64,000 nucleotides of DNA. Origin: JAICKM01 sp038228295. GTDB lineage: Bacteria > Chloroflexota > Chloroflexia > QHBQ01 > JAICKM01. Below the pieces are notes generated by a model. That model did no database searches. It saw nothing but the letters and a program-made list of their open reading frames with translations, and had not been told where the DNA came from. The stretch spans positions 27,491-91,490 of the forward strand of contig JBBRPH010000013.1 in NCBI GenBank assembly GCA_038228295.1, given 5' to 3'. Below are positions 49,893-58,320 of this stretch, piece by piece; position 1 is the stretch's first letter; every line of letters starts with the position of its first letter. The translations under genes and the position numbers were made by a program.

Positions 49893-50604
49893 GGGTTGCT
49901 CCTTGCTGATTCGCCGCAGCGGTGTTCGCCGGCGCAGAGACTAGCGCGCGAACCGCCAACTCAATAGCCGCCGTCGCGTCACGGCCGTGTGTACCGGGCA
50001 GGAAGCGCAACGGCGGGCCAAAGCGCACCGTCACCGACCCCGGTCGTGGCAGATGGCGACCACGGGGCATTACCGCAAACAGCCCGCTGAGGCCGATGGG
50101 CACTACCGGTACACCAGAGGCAACCGCCAACAGGCCCACGCCGCCCTTGAAGTTGCCGATCTGCCCATCAGTAGAGCGAGTGCCTTCCGGGTAGAGCAGA
50201 ATGGACCAGCCGGAGTCCAGCAAGGCCGTGCATTGGGCGAGCGTGGTGCGCGGTGATGCGCTGCGATTAAAGGGGAAAGCGTTAAACAACAGCGCCGCCC
50301 ACCAGCCGCCATGCGCCTGCTCAAAGAAGTAGTCGGCGGCGGCGGCGATGGTCACCTGATGCCGCCATGCAGCGGGCAGTGCGCCCAGCGCAATCGGCGT
50401 ATCTAGGTGGCTGCTGTGGTTGGCGACAAAGATCACCGGCCCCCGCAGGTCGGCAAAAATCGCTTGGCCGCGCACCGTGGCCGGTGTTAGTAAGTGCAGC
50501 GCGGCCAGGGTCGGCCCCTGTGCCATCACGCGGACGGCCTGCACGGGGGGGGTACGCGGCCAAACCGGCAGCTCGGCCCCCTTGCGCTCTGTAACCTTCA
50601 GCAT
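49870..50604 (-). CDS. plsC: Lysophosphatidic acid acyltransferase (PlsC-like)
   Basis: The 244-residue protein has the acyltransferase motifs FVANHSSHLDTPIALGAL (HX4D), FPFNRS, LYPEGTRSTDGQIGNFKGGVGLLA and VPVVPIGLSG. It acylates lysophosphatidate to phosphatidate, feeding CdsA encoded downstream. AGGAGGAATA precedes the ATG. The upstream 145 bp contain three symmetric sequences that may be operators. First gene of the plsC - phosphotransferase - cdsA operon. Confidence 0.93.
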   Translation of the reverse strand: MLKVTERKGAELPVWPRTPPVQAVRVMAQGPTLAALHLLTPATVRGQAIFADLRGPVIFVANHSSHLDTPIALGALPAAWRHQVTIAAAADYFFEQAHGGWWAALLFNAFPFNRSASPRTTLAQCTALLDSGWSILLYPEGTRSTDGQIGNFKGGVGLLAVASGVPVVPIGLSGLFAVMPRGRHLPRPGSVTVRFGPPLRFLPGTHGRDATAAIELAVRALVSAPANTAAANQQGATHARPLHG

Positions 50605-50618
50605 ACTATTCCTCCTAT

Positions 50619-50734
50619 GTGCAGTTGTGGTTCCTGCACAATAGTAGTGTAGCAGAGGGGCGGCTCACAGCCATCAGTAGGGCTACTGATTTGCGGCAAA
50701 CCGCGGCGGGAGCCGAGTAGGTAAATTTACCTAC
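50619..50734 (-). promoter_or_regulatory. Cluster of palindromes upstream of the phospholipid operon
   Basis: Three dyads: GTGCAG-N9-CTGCAC (50619-50639), ATCAGTAG-GG-CTACTGAT (50673-50690) and a perfect 18-bp GTAGGTAAATTTACCTAC (50717-50734). An extended -10 (TGCTACACT on the minus strand, near 50645-50653) lies between the first two. They may be operator sites for plsC. Confidence 0.55.
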
Positions 50735-50749
50735 CCGCGCATTAGAGTC

Positions 50750-52567
50750 TCATACCGCCCCCTGCCCGTCCCGGTAGCCCGCGATGCTCAGGCCCGCTGC
50801 AATACCGGTGAACACATCCTGCTTGCGGATTTTGGCTGCCCCGAAGCGGCTTTCGAGCAGACGCACGAAAGCGGGAATGGACGACGAGCCACCGGTTCGC
50901 AGCACGATGTCTATTTGATCGGGGCGCAGGCCGGAGGCGGCCACCGCACGATCCACGCACGCGCCGATTGCCGTTACTTCGTCGCCGATCAGCCGCTCGA
51001 ACTCGGCGCGGGTGATACGCTCGTTGATAGCGATGTCCCGGTTGAACATCCGCAGCGTCGTCTCCTCTTTACTCGACAAGTCAATCTTGGCCCGCTCAAT
51101 CTCTTCGTAGAGCGGCAGGGCCAAGTCGTGCGCGATCAGTGTCCGCAAGGCTCGAATGGCGCGCGGGCTACCGGCCCCCGCTTCTTGTTCGCGCAAAAAG
51201 TCCAGCGTCTTGGGGTTATCTAGTTCACGGATGGTCTGCCAGCGTGTGATCCGTTCCAGGATATGGCGCGGGAACTCCTGGCGCTGCGGCCCCAGCGTCA
51301 CCCCCTCCCCGAAATATTTGAGCAGCTTGCCCGCCATGATGCGGCTGTCCAGGTCGTCGCCGCCGATGGGCACGCCGTCGAGGCTGAGGATCTGCGGGGC
51401 CACGCCACCGCCCAGCCGCATCACGGTCACGTCGAGCGTGCCGCCGCCGAAGTCAAACACCAGCACATTCTGCGGCGCGGTCAACCGTTGCTCATAGTCA
51501 AATGCAGCAGCCACCGGCTCATACTCGAAGGTCACGTCGCGGAACCCGGCGGACACCGCAGCGCGTTCCAGGTGGGCCACCGCCGCCGCGTCAATCGCCG
51601 GGTCGCTGGAAAAGTGGACCGGGCGGCCCAGGTAGATGCCGTCAATGCGCCGGCCCAGTGTGGCCTCGGCGCGCGTTTTCACCTCGGCCAGAAACTCGCC
51701 GATCAGATCCTCCACGCTGTACATCACGCCGGACGGCGGTGTGCCGTGCGCGGGGCTGGGGTCGAGCAGCAGCGTGTTGACCGTCATAGTGGTTCGCAAG
51801 CCCGTCTTGAGCGACTCGAAGAAACGGCCCGGTTCGGCCTCGTCCACATCCAGATAAAAGTTACCGACTTTGGTGAACTCGGCGACATACTCATGCTGCC
51901 CAACCACGGTGCGTACCCAGCGATGCGGACGGTCGGCGTTGTCGGTGAAGTAGGTTTTGAGCGCCTCTTTGCCGATGAAACGCCCACCGCTGCGCTGCAT
52001 ATAGAGCAGCGAGCGGCAGGTCTGCGGCGCGTAATTGCCGGGATCAATGGGGAAAAGCTGCACCCGCTGCCCATCGAATAGGCCGATGCTGGTGTTCGAG
52101 GTGCCGAAGTCAATACCCAGCCGCACCGCAGCGGGCAGCAGGCCCGTGTCGCGGTAGAACGTGGCCGGCTTGGCGCGCAGGCGCAGGCTTTTGTCCAGGT
52201 AGAGGTTCTTATCGGGCGTGTTGACTGCACTTTTGGCCGGCAGCTTGATCACCGTCGCTAGATCGGTGGCCGTCCAGCCCTGACGACGCACCCAGCGCAA
52301 GAAGCCCTGCACCGCGCGCAGGTGGGTCTGCGCCGCCGGGTTGCTCCGCAAGGCGCGCGCCATGTCGGTCTCCTCGTTCCAACCGGGCATAAAGCGCTTC
52401 ACATAGTCTTCGACCTGACCGGGCAGGAGCGTGTCTAACGCCCGCGTGCGGCCCAGCGCACCGGCAAACTTCTGCACCTCGCGCGCCTCAGCCGCAGCCG
52501 TCGCCGTGACTGCGCCGCGTTGGGGCCGCGCCAGAAACTGGGTCACGGCTTCATCCAGGGTGGGCAT
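50750..52567 (-). CDS. Hsp70/YegD-like ATPase with N-terminal recombinase core-binding-like domain
   Basis: The 605-residue protein starts at ATG 52567 (AAAGGAGG upstream). Residues 1-115 are helical (MPTLDEAVTQFLARPQRG ... AQTHLRAVQGFLRWVRRQGW) and resemble the SAM-like core-binding domain of tyrosine recombinases. Residues about 150-605 form an actin-like Hsp70 nucleotide-binding domain: RLGIDFGTSNTSIGLFDG (phosphate 1), NVLVFDFGGGTLDVTVM (phosphate 2) and VLRTGGSSSIPAFVRLLESRF (adenosine). No substrate-binding domain is present, as in YegD. The fusion is unusual. A role coupling ATPase state to DNA or protein binding is only a guess. Confidence 0.88.
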   Translation of the reverse strand: MPTLDEAVTQFLARPQRGAVTATAAAEAREVQKFAGALGRTRALDTLLPGQVEDYVKRFMPGWNEETDMARALRSNPAAQTHLRAVQGFLRWVRRQGWTATDLATVIKLPAKSAVNTPDKNLYLDKSLRLRAKPATFYRDTGLLPAAVRLGIDFGTSNTSIGLFDGQRVQLFPIDPGNYAPQTCRSLLYMQRSGGRFIGKEALKTYFTDNADRPHRWVRTVVGQHEYVAEFTKVGNFYLDVDEAEPGRFFESLKTGLRTTMTVNTLLLDPSPAHGTPPSGVMYSVEDLIGEFLAEVKTRAEATLGRRIDGIYLGRPVHFSSDPAIDAAAVAHLERAAVSAGFRDVTFEYEPVAAAFDYEQRLTAPQNVLVFDFGGGTLDVTVMRLGGGVAPQILSLDGVPIGGDDLDSRIMAGKLLKYFGEGVTLGPQRQEFPRHILERITRWQTIRELDNPKTLDFLREQEAGAGSPRAIRALRTLIAHDLALPLYEEIERAKIDLSSKEETTLRMFNRDIAINERITRAEFERLIGDEVTAIGACVDRAVAASGLRPDQIDIVLRTGGSSSIPAFVRLLESRFGAAKIRKQDVFTGIAAGLSIAGYRDGQGAV

Positions 52568-52585
52568 GGGGTCCGCCTCCTTTGC

Positions 52586-52606
52586 GTGAAACGTGAAACG
52601 TGAAAT
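52586..52606 (-). repeat. Heptamer array (GTGAAAC) before the Hsp70-like gene
   Basis: Three units, GTGAAAC twice and GTGAAAT, directly upstream (on the minus strand) of the AAAGGAGG site. Confidence 0.8.
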
Positions 52607-52634
52607 TAAGGGTGCGCGTAGCCGAAAGATGATA

Positions 52635-52671
52635 CCACCCTGCGGCACCTTAAACAAGCGCCGCAGGGTGG
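52635..52671 (-). terminator. Hairpin between the P1 peptidase and Hsp70-like genes
   Basis: A perfect 12-bp stem (CCACCCTGCGGC) with a 13-nt loop. It lacks a T tract, so it may be a weak terminator or a processing site. Confidence 0.55.
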
Positions 52672-52703
52672 AGTTAGGTCTACATCGAAAGGCGTAAAAC
52701 CTG

Positions 52704-52745
52704 ACGCTTCACGCTTCACGCTTCACACTTCGCGCGTCACGCTTC
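52704..52745 (-). repeat. Heptamer array (ACGCTTC)
   Basis: Six units, ACGCTTC three times, then ACACTTC, GCGCGTC and ACGCTTC, overlapping the stop of the P1 peptidase gene. Confidence 0.85.
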
Positions 52746-53699
52746 ACCTGCCCCGCCTACCGCCACCAACACCGCATCCCAGGCGAGTTCGGCGGCGACT
52801 AGGCCCAGCGTGCTGACGGGGATCTTGCTCCGCCCCGCCCCGGTGGTCACACTGTAAAACACGTCGCCATCGTGCAGCGTGTGAAAGGGACGGATAGCGC
52901 GGGCCATGCTGCTATGCACCTGCCGCCCCAACTGGGTCAAAGCCGCACCGTCCAGCTTCACGTCAGTGATCAGCACCGTCAGCGTGGTGTTGCCCGTGGG
53001 GTGCTGAGTCGGCGTGCCAGCACTGATGCGGCGGATCGCCTCGGCGGCGGGATCAGCGCGCTCCCCAGTGAGCGGGTCGAGGTTGCCGCGCACCACCCGC
53101 CCGCTGCGGTCTACAACCACGCCCAGCGCATTGACCACCGTAAACACCGCCAGCTTGATCCCACCCAGGGCGCAGTATGCTCCGCCCTGGCCGCTGCTTT
53201 CACCGTGCGCAAAATCGAACACCCCACCCACCCCGGCCGAACGCCCCGCCCCGCGTGCCCCCAGCGGATAGACTCCCGCCTGGGCTGCTGCAAGCGCCGC
53301 CCGACCCAGCGCCTTATCGGGATATACGGTGTTGCTGCGCGTGCCGTAATCAAAGATGATTGCGCCGTTGACCAGGGGCATCCCGCGCTTGAACGAGTAG
53401 CCTTGCTGGGCAAAGATGCCGCTGGTGACTCCCGTAGCGGCTTCTAGGCCCAACAGCGACCCGCCGGCCAAGCAGATCGCGCTACAGAACTCGTATGCCT
53501 GCGTCATGCCCACCATACCGCCACGCACATCAATCGCCGTTGCTGCGCCGCCGGGGAAGCGAAACACCGTGCAGCCGGTGAGACCCTCAGCGTACTCGGC
53601 CACACCGATCAGCACGCCGGGCAAGTCGAACGTCAGCGCAGGACCGGCGAAGGCCGTCTGCGGGATCAGGTGGAGGTGGTCGTTACTTTGCGGAGGCAT
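52737..53699 (-). CDS. P1 (DmpA)-family peptidase
   Basis: The 320-residue protein has the DmpA/P1 pattern: TDLPGVLIGVAEYAEG-like start with GCTVFRFPGGAATAIDVRGG, LVNGAIIFDYG, GRSAGVGGVFDFAHGE, and GNTTLTVLITD at the self-cleavage region. DmpA enzymes are N-terminal-nucleophile aminopeptidases that cut themselves before the nucleophile; here the candidate nucleophile is Thr in NTTLTV rather than Ser. The ATG lies inside the end of the MerR gene with GGAAGG upstream, so translation is coupled. Its substrate is unknown. Confidence 0.9.
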   Translation of the reverse strand: MPPQSNDHLHLIPQTAFAGPALTFDLPGVLIGVAEYAEGLTGCTVFRFPGGAATAIDVRGGMVGMTQAYEFCSAICLAGGSLLGLEAATGVTSGIFAQQGYSFKRGMPLVNGAIIFDYGTRSNTVYPDKALGRAALAAAQAGVYPLGARGAGRSAGVGGVFDFAHGESSGQGGAYCALGGIKLAVFTVVNALGVVVDRSGRVVRGNLDPLTGERADPAAEAIRRISAGTPTQHPTGNTTLTVLITDVKLDGAALTQLGRQVHSSMARAIRPFHTLHDGDVFYSVTTGAGRSKIPVSTLGLVAAELAWDAVLVAVGGAGEA

Positions 53700-54537
53700 C
53701 TGCCGCACCTTCCGTCCGCGTCACCGGGAACTGGATCTCGGTCACATAAGCCGCCGGGTTGCCGGTGCGATCATACTCGAGGTAGATCTCGCGGTTGGGA
53801 CCGGCGATGCGGTAGCCGCTGGCGGCGATCCAGCGGGTGATCGCGTCGTAGGCCGCGCCCAGACCGTCGAATGCGCCGTGATGGACGGCGCAAGCCATCG
53901 TCGCGGCCGGTAAGTCATGGACGGTCACGCCGTCGCTGTCGGGCAACGGACTGTCGGTGGGCATGGCCGCCGCCACGGGCACGTTCTGCATCCCATCAAC
54001 CATCTCCTCATACCAAACCGCGATGCCCGGCCCCGTGAAGCGCCCACCGTGCTGCTCCACGTAAGCACAGGCTTCGTCGAACAGGCGGTTGAACGTCGCA
54101 TTGACGGCCGCCTCGTTGGGGATCACCCCATGCCGTTCGGCCACGCGCTGGGCGGCCACGGGTTTCACGATCACTTCATACGCTGTCATAAGAGTACCCT
54201 CCTGTTCAATTTGGGCGATGCGGGCGGCGACCCGCGCCAAGCGGGTCTGCCCCTCGGCCACGCCGGCCTGCAACTCGGCCTGTTTGAGGCGCAACATTCC
54301 CTGGATCTCAGCCGCCGGCAGATCGGTGGTTAGCAAGACCCCGATCTGGTCCAGCGACAAGCCCAGGTCGCGCAACGCCAGGATGCGGTTGAGGCGCGGC
54401 AGTTGCGCGGCGCTGTAGTAGCGGTAGCCGGTCCAACGGTCGGTCTGCGCGGCCGGCAGCAGCCCGATTTCGTCGTAGTAGCGTAACGTCTTCACCGAGA
54501 GCCGCGTCAGCCGGGCGAAGTCGCCAATCTTAAACAT
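53683..54537 (-). CDS. MerR-family regulator with GyrI-like effector domain
   Basis: The 284-residue protein has an N-terminal MerR winged helix (FKIGDFARLTRLSVKTLRYYDEIGLL, then YRYYSAAQLPRLNRILALRDLGLSL), a coiled-coil linker (about 85-115) and a C-terminal GyrI/AraC-type effector domain (about 120-275, ending IYLEYDRTGNPAAYVTEIQFPV). BmrR-like members bind lipophilic cations or drugs and activate by untwisting a long-spacer promoter. Such a promoter lies directly upstream, so the gene is probably autoregulated. The start is set at ATG 54537. The P1 peptidase follows in the same operon. Confidence 0.93.
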   Translation of the reverse strand: MFKIGDFARLTRLSVKTLRYYDEIGLLPAAQTDRWTGYRYYSAAQLPRLNRILALRDLGLSLDQIGVLLTTDLPAAEIQGMLRLKQAELQAGVAEGQTRLARVAARIAQIEQEGTLMTAYEVIVKPVAAQRVAERHGVIPNEAAVNATFNRLFDEACAYVEQHGGRFTGPGIAVWYEEMVDGMQNVPVAAAMPTDSPLPDSDGVTVHDLPAATMACAVHHGAFDGLGAAYDAITRWIAASGYRIAGPNREIYLEYDRTGNPAAYVTEIQFPVTRTEGAADASAK

Positions 54538-54586
54538 AGTACGTCTCTTTCCGTATACGGTAGCTGTCAGCAAGCCTTGCTCCCTT

Positions 54587-54617
54587 AGCATACAACCTCC
54601 GGTTAGGGGAGAGTCAA
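54587..54617 (-). promoter_or_regulatory. MerR-type promoter with 19-bp spacer and dyad
   Basis: On the minus strand TTGACT (54617-54612), a 19-bp spacer containing the dyad CTCC-CCTAACC-GGAG, and TATGCT (54592-54587). A 19-bp spacer with a central dyad is the classic MerR-regulated arrangement. Confidence 0.88.
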
Positions 54618-54720
54618 GGGGCAATTAGAGATTTCACGCAACCCCTCTCCGCACCGTTCGTTGTGCCTGTAACAACCCGTGTAGTTACCCCACAACCAAT
54701 GCAGTAAGGAGCCGTCTACC

Positions 54721-56430
54721 ATGCAACAACATCGCACAGCAGGCGTAGGAGCCGCCATCATCACCTTGATGGCGCTGACCGGCAGCGCTGGAGCCGCCGC
54801 CACCCCGACCCAGGCCCAGGTCGCCGCGCCCGTGTGCCGTAGCTGGATCGCGCAGCCCCAAACTGATCCGCTGGCTCCCTATCACTTTGGGGCAGGCGCG
54901 CTGGCGGTGCTGTCGCCCAGCGATATTTGGACCGCCGGCACCCTTAGCAATCCCGCCGATGGGGCGGTCAGCGCGCAGATCCATCATTGGGACGGCACGA
55001 CCTGGGCGAATGTGCCGCTGCCCCCCTATGACGGGCCGCTTGACACACTGGAGGCCATCACTGCCGTGACCCCCGCTGATATTTGGGCGGTAGGGGCACG
55101 GGTACTCCACTGGAATGGATCGCAGTGGCAGACGGTCGCGGTTCCGCTCAGTGGGGGCGCAAACTTAACGGCCGTGGCGACGCACGGGCCGGATGATATG
55201 TGGGCGGTCGGGACTTTTAGCACAACGGGCGGGAATGCTCCCCTGACGATCCACTGGAATGGGCAGCAGTGGCGGCAAGTTGCGCTGCCGGTGATGCAGC
55301 GCAAGCTGGTCGGCTTAGAGGCTGTGGCGGTGATAAGTGCGACCAACGTCTGGGCTGTCGCCAACAGCCCAGATGATCAACCTGCTATCGTACACTGGGA
55401 CGGCACCACTTGGAGTCTGGCGGACGTAGCCCTCCTCCCCAACACAAGCTCCTACCTGCACGCGATCAGCGCCCTGGCCCCCGACGACATCTGGGCCGCC
55501 GGCGAGGTCGAAGTTGCTGATCACAAGATGGATGCGTTTGTCCTGCATTGGAATGGGCAAACGTGGAGCCGTAGCCCTATTGCCCTCTTCCAAAATCACA
55601 CCGGGACGAAGAGGCGTCTGCAAGTGACTGATATAAAGGCGCGTAGCCCGCAAGACGTATGGTTAGCCGTCAACCAAGATTACCAAAGCATGGCCCTGGC
55701 CCATTGGACGGGTACCAACTGGGTACAGGGGCGCAACCCGCTGCCTAATGGCGAAGCCGGGCGAATGGTTGCCGCCGGCGATGACCTTTGGCTGCTAGGG
55801 CAAGGGATTACTCCGCCCGCCCAGATAAGCCAGGGAGTGCTTATGCGCTACAGTCCCGGCCCCTGCACCGACAGTCGCGCCTTCCCGCAAACGGGCCACA
55901 CCGTCGCCGATCCGCTGCTGGCCTACTGGGAAGACCACGGCGCGCTGGCCCAGCAAGGCTATCCGCTCACTGAGGCCCACCCGGAACCCTCGGCCACCGA
56001 CGGCAAAGTATACCAGACCCAATATTTCGAGCGCGCCGTCTTCGAGCAACACCCGGAGAATGCCCCGCCCTACAATATTCTACTCAGTTTGCTCGGCGTG
56101 GAAGCCTATACCCAACGCTACGGCACCGCCGGGGCACCGGGGCAGCAGGTCAATAATGACCGGGCGCGCTTCTTCTCCGAAACCGGCCACACCGTCGGCG
56201 GCGACTTCCGCCTCTACTGGGAAGCCCACGGTGGCCTCGCCCAGCAGGGCTACCCGATCAGCGAGGAGTTTGCCGAGCGCAACGCCCTCAACGGCCAGAC
56301 TTACACCGTGCAATACTTCCAGCGCGCCGTCTTCGAGTATCACCCGGAGAACCACGGTACACCCTACGTGGTGCTGTTGAGCCAACTGGGCCGCTTCGCG
56401 GCGCAACGGCGCGGCTTGCTAGCCCCCTAG
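54721..56430 (+). CDS. Secreted propeller protein with two C-terminal repeats (paralogue 1)
   Basis: The 569-residue protein has a signal peptide (1-27), seven ~45-residue propeller repeats of the type DIWAVG ... LHWDGxxW (about 45-370; six canonical plus a degenerate one), and two ~85-residue FPxTGH/AQQGYPIS/YFERAVFE repeats (about 390-560). It has exactly two cysteines, one before blade 1 (VCRSW) and one after blade 7 (GPCTD), well placed for a disulfide that clasps the ring. AAGGAG precedes the ATG. First of four tandem paralogues. The ligand is unknown; the fold suggests binding of a surface or extracellular partner. Confidence 0.88.
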   Translation: MQQHRTAGVGAAIITLMALTGSAGAAATPTQAQVAAPVCRSWIAQPQTDPLAPYHFGAGALAVLSPSDIWTAGTLSNPADGAVSAQIHHWDGTTWANVPLPPYDGPLDTLEAITAVTPADIWAVGARVLHWNGSQWQTVAVPLSGGANLTAVATHGPDDMWAVGTFSTTGGNAPLTIHWNGQQWRQVALPVMQRKLVGLEAVAVISATNVWAVANSPDDQPAIVHWDGTTWSLADVALLPNTSSYLHAISALAPDDIWAAGEVEVADHKMDAFVLHWNGQTWSRSPIALFQNHTGTKRRLQVTDIKARSPQDVWLAVNQDYQSMALAHWTGTNWVQGRNPLPNGEAGRMVAAGDDLWLLGQGITPPAQISQGVLMRYSPGPCTDSRAFPQTGHTVADPLLAYWEDHGALAQQGYPLTEAHPEPSATDGKVYQTQYFERAVFEQHPENAPPYNILLSLLGVEAYTQRYGTAGAPGQQVNNDRARFFSETGHTVGGDFRLYWEAHGGLAQQGYPISEEFAERNALNGQTYTVQYFQRAVFEYHPENHGTPYVVLLSQLGRFAAQRRGLLAP

Positions 56431-56448
56431 TCCCGCCAATTAACCCCA

Positions 56449-56479
56449 GGAGCCACTGCCTCCACTAGGTGGTGGCTCC
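56449..56479 (+). terminator. Hairpin between paralogues 1 and 2
   Basis: An 8-bp stem (GGAGCCAC / GTGGCTCC) with a 15-nt loop; no T tract. It may only attenuate readthrough. Confidence 0.45.
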
Positions 56480-56503
56480 CAACGCTGTGAAGGAGTAATC
56501 ACT

Positions 56504-58234
56504 GTGAGCAAGCACCCTCTACAACGCCGCTGGGCCATCGTCGCCTCCACCCTGCTGCTATTAGCGGCGGGACGCACTGGCGCGCACGCCCAAACCGTAC
56601 CCGTTACGCCACCCCCCGCCCCGCTATGTCACGGGTGGACTCCGTTGCTCGTCACCGGCGACCAAGTTGGATCGCCCGGCGCGATGGCTGTACGATCCGC
56701 CGACGATATATGGAACGTGAGCTATACCACCAGTGGGGACCGCCGCTACACCACCTTAATTCGTCACTGGAACGGCAACGTCTGGACTAAGGTGCCTAGC
56801 CCGAACCCCGATCCCGACCGCAATATGCTGAATGCCGTGGTCGCGCCGGCCGCCGACGATGCCTGGGCCGTGGGCGCGCGTGGGGGCGGCGGGGGCACGC
56901 AGGGACTGGTCCTACACTGGGATGGCACGACGTGGCAAGGGGTGGCGGCTCCCGCCCTGACCGGCGTGACGTTGAACGCGCTAGCCGCCACCGGGCGCGA
57001 CGATGTCTGGGCCGTCGGTAGCCACCAGAGTACGGCTCTAGTCTTGCATTGGGATGGGCGTACCTGGAGCCAAGCCGCGCTGCCCAGTGTGACGCTCGAT
57101 CCGCATTCAAGCCAACAACTCCACATCACGGCGCTCAACCGGGACAGCGTTTGGCTCGCGGGCAGCGAAACAGGGGAAGGGGAAAAGGCGCTCCTGTTAC
57201 ATTGGGACGGCCGCGCCTGGAGCCGGATGGATCTGCCGCGGGTCGCGGACCAGTCTTTCCTTACCGGCGTGGCCGGGTCCAGCCCCAGTGATGTGTGGGC
57301 GGTCGGCGGGGCCGGCGGTATGATGGCGATAGACGAATACAGAGCCATTGTGTTGCATTGGGATGGGCACACCTGGAGATCCATCCCGTTCCCCTTCTTG
57401 CAGGCCGAAGTGAACGCTACACCGTTAAGCAGTATCGCGGTGGTCAACCCCACTGCGGTCTGGATCGCGGCGGGTACGTTGGGCGAGCAAACCCTCTTCC
57501 ATTGGAACGGCAGCACCTGGATTCAGGCGCGCGATCCGCTGCCTAATACCCCATTGGCCGGAATCTCGGCGTTATCGGTGGTCGGCGGCGAGTTATGGGC
57601 CGCCGGCGCGGTGCGTAGATCATACGCAGAAGGGGACCAACCCATGCTACTGCATCGCGGAGTTGATTGCCCCGACAGTCGCGCCTTCCCGCAAACCGGC
57701 CACACCGTCGCCGATCCCTTGCTGGCCTACTGGGAAGAGCATGGCGCGCTGGCCCAGCAGGGCTTCCCGCTGACCGAACTTCATGCCGAGGCATCGCCCA
57801 CCGACGGCAAAATGTACCAGACGCAATATTTCGAGCGCACCGTCTTCGAGCAACACCCGGAGAACGCGCCGCCCTACAATATTCTACTCAGTCTGCTAGG
57901 AGTAGAAGCCTATACCCAACGCTACGGCACCGCCGGGGCACCCGGCCAGCACGTCAATAACGACCGCGCCCGCCGTTTCCCCGCAACCGGCCACACGGTC
58001 GGCGGTGACTTCCGCCTCTATTGGGAAGCCCGCGGCGGCCTCGCCCAGCAAGGCTACCCGATCAGCGAGGAGTTTCAAGAGCGCAACGCCCTCAACGGCC
58101 AGACCTACACCGTGCAATACTTCCAGCGCGCCGTGTTCGAGTATCACCCGGAGAACGCCGGCACGCCCTACGTGGTGCTGTTGAGCCAACTGGGCCGCTT
58201 CGCCGCCCAACGGCGTGGCCTGCTGGCTCCCTAG
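56504..58234 (+). CDS. Secreted propeller protein with two C-terminal repeats (paralogue 2)
   Basis: The 576-residue protein has the same plan as its neighbours: signal peptide (about 1-30), seven propeller blades with LHWDG motifs, and two C-terminal FPxTGH-type repeats. The two cysteines again flank the propeller (PLCHGW and VDCPDS). The propeller part differs strongly from paralogue 1 while the C-terminal repeats are almost identical. The GTG start at 56504 is chosen for its AAGGAG at 8 nt. Confidence 0.88.
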   Translation: MSKHPLQRRWAIVASTLLLLAAGRTGAHAQTVPVTPPPAPLCHGWTPLLVTGDQVGSPGAMAVRSADDIWNVSYTTSGDRRYTTLIRHWNGNVWTKVPSPNPDPDRNMLNAVVAPAADDAWAVGARGGGGGTQGLVLHWDGTTWQGVAAPALTGVTLNALAATGRDDVWAVGSHQSTALVLHWDGRTWSQAALPSVTLDPHSSQQLHITALNRDSVWLAGSETGEGEKALLLHWDGRAWSRMDLPRVADQSFLTGVAGSSPSDVWAVGGAGGMMAIDEYRAIVLHWDGHTWRSIPFPFLQAEVNATPLSSIAVVNPTAVWIAAGTLGEQTLFHWNGSTWIQARDPLPNTPLAGISALSVVGGELWAAGAVRRSYAEGDQPMLLHRGVDCPDSRAFPQTGHTVADPLLAYWEEHGALAQQGFPLTELHAEASPTDGKMYQTQYFERTVFEQHPENAPPYNILLSLLGVEAYTQRYGTAGAPGQHVNNDRARRFPATGHTVGGDFRLYWEARGGLAQQGYPISEEFQERNALNGQTYTVQYFQRAVFEYHPENAGTPYVVLLSQLGRFAAQRRGLLAP

Positions 58235-58320
58235 CCCCCACCCGAAAGCCGCGCCACTCGTTAGGCCGGCATCAACCCGTGCAGTTACACTACCAGCCAG
58301 AGCAGTAAGGAGACCTCACC

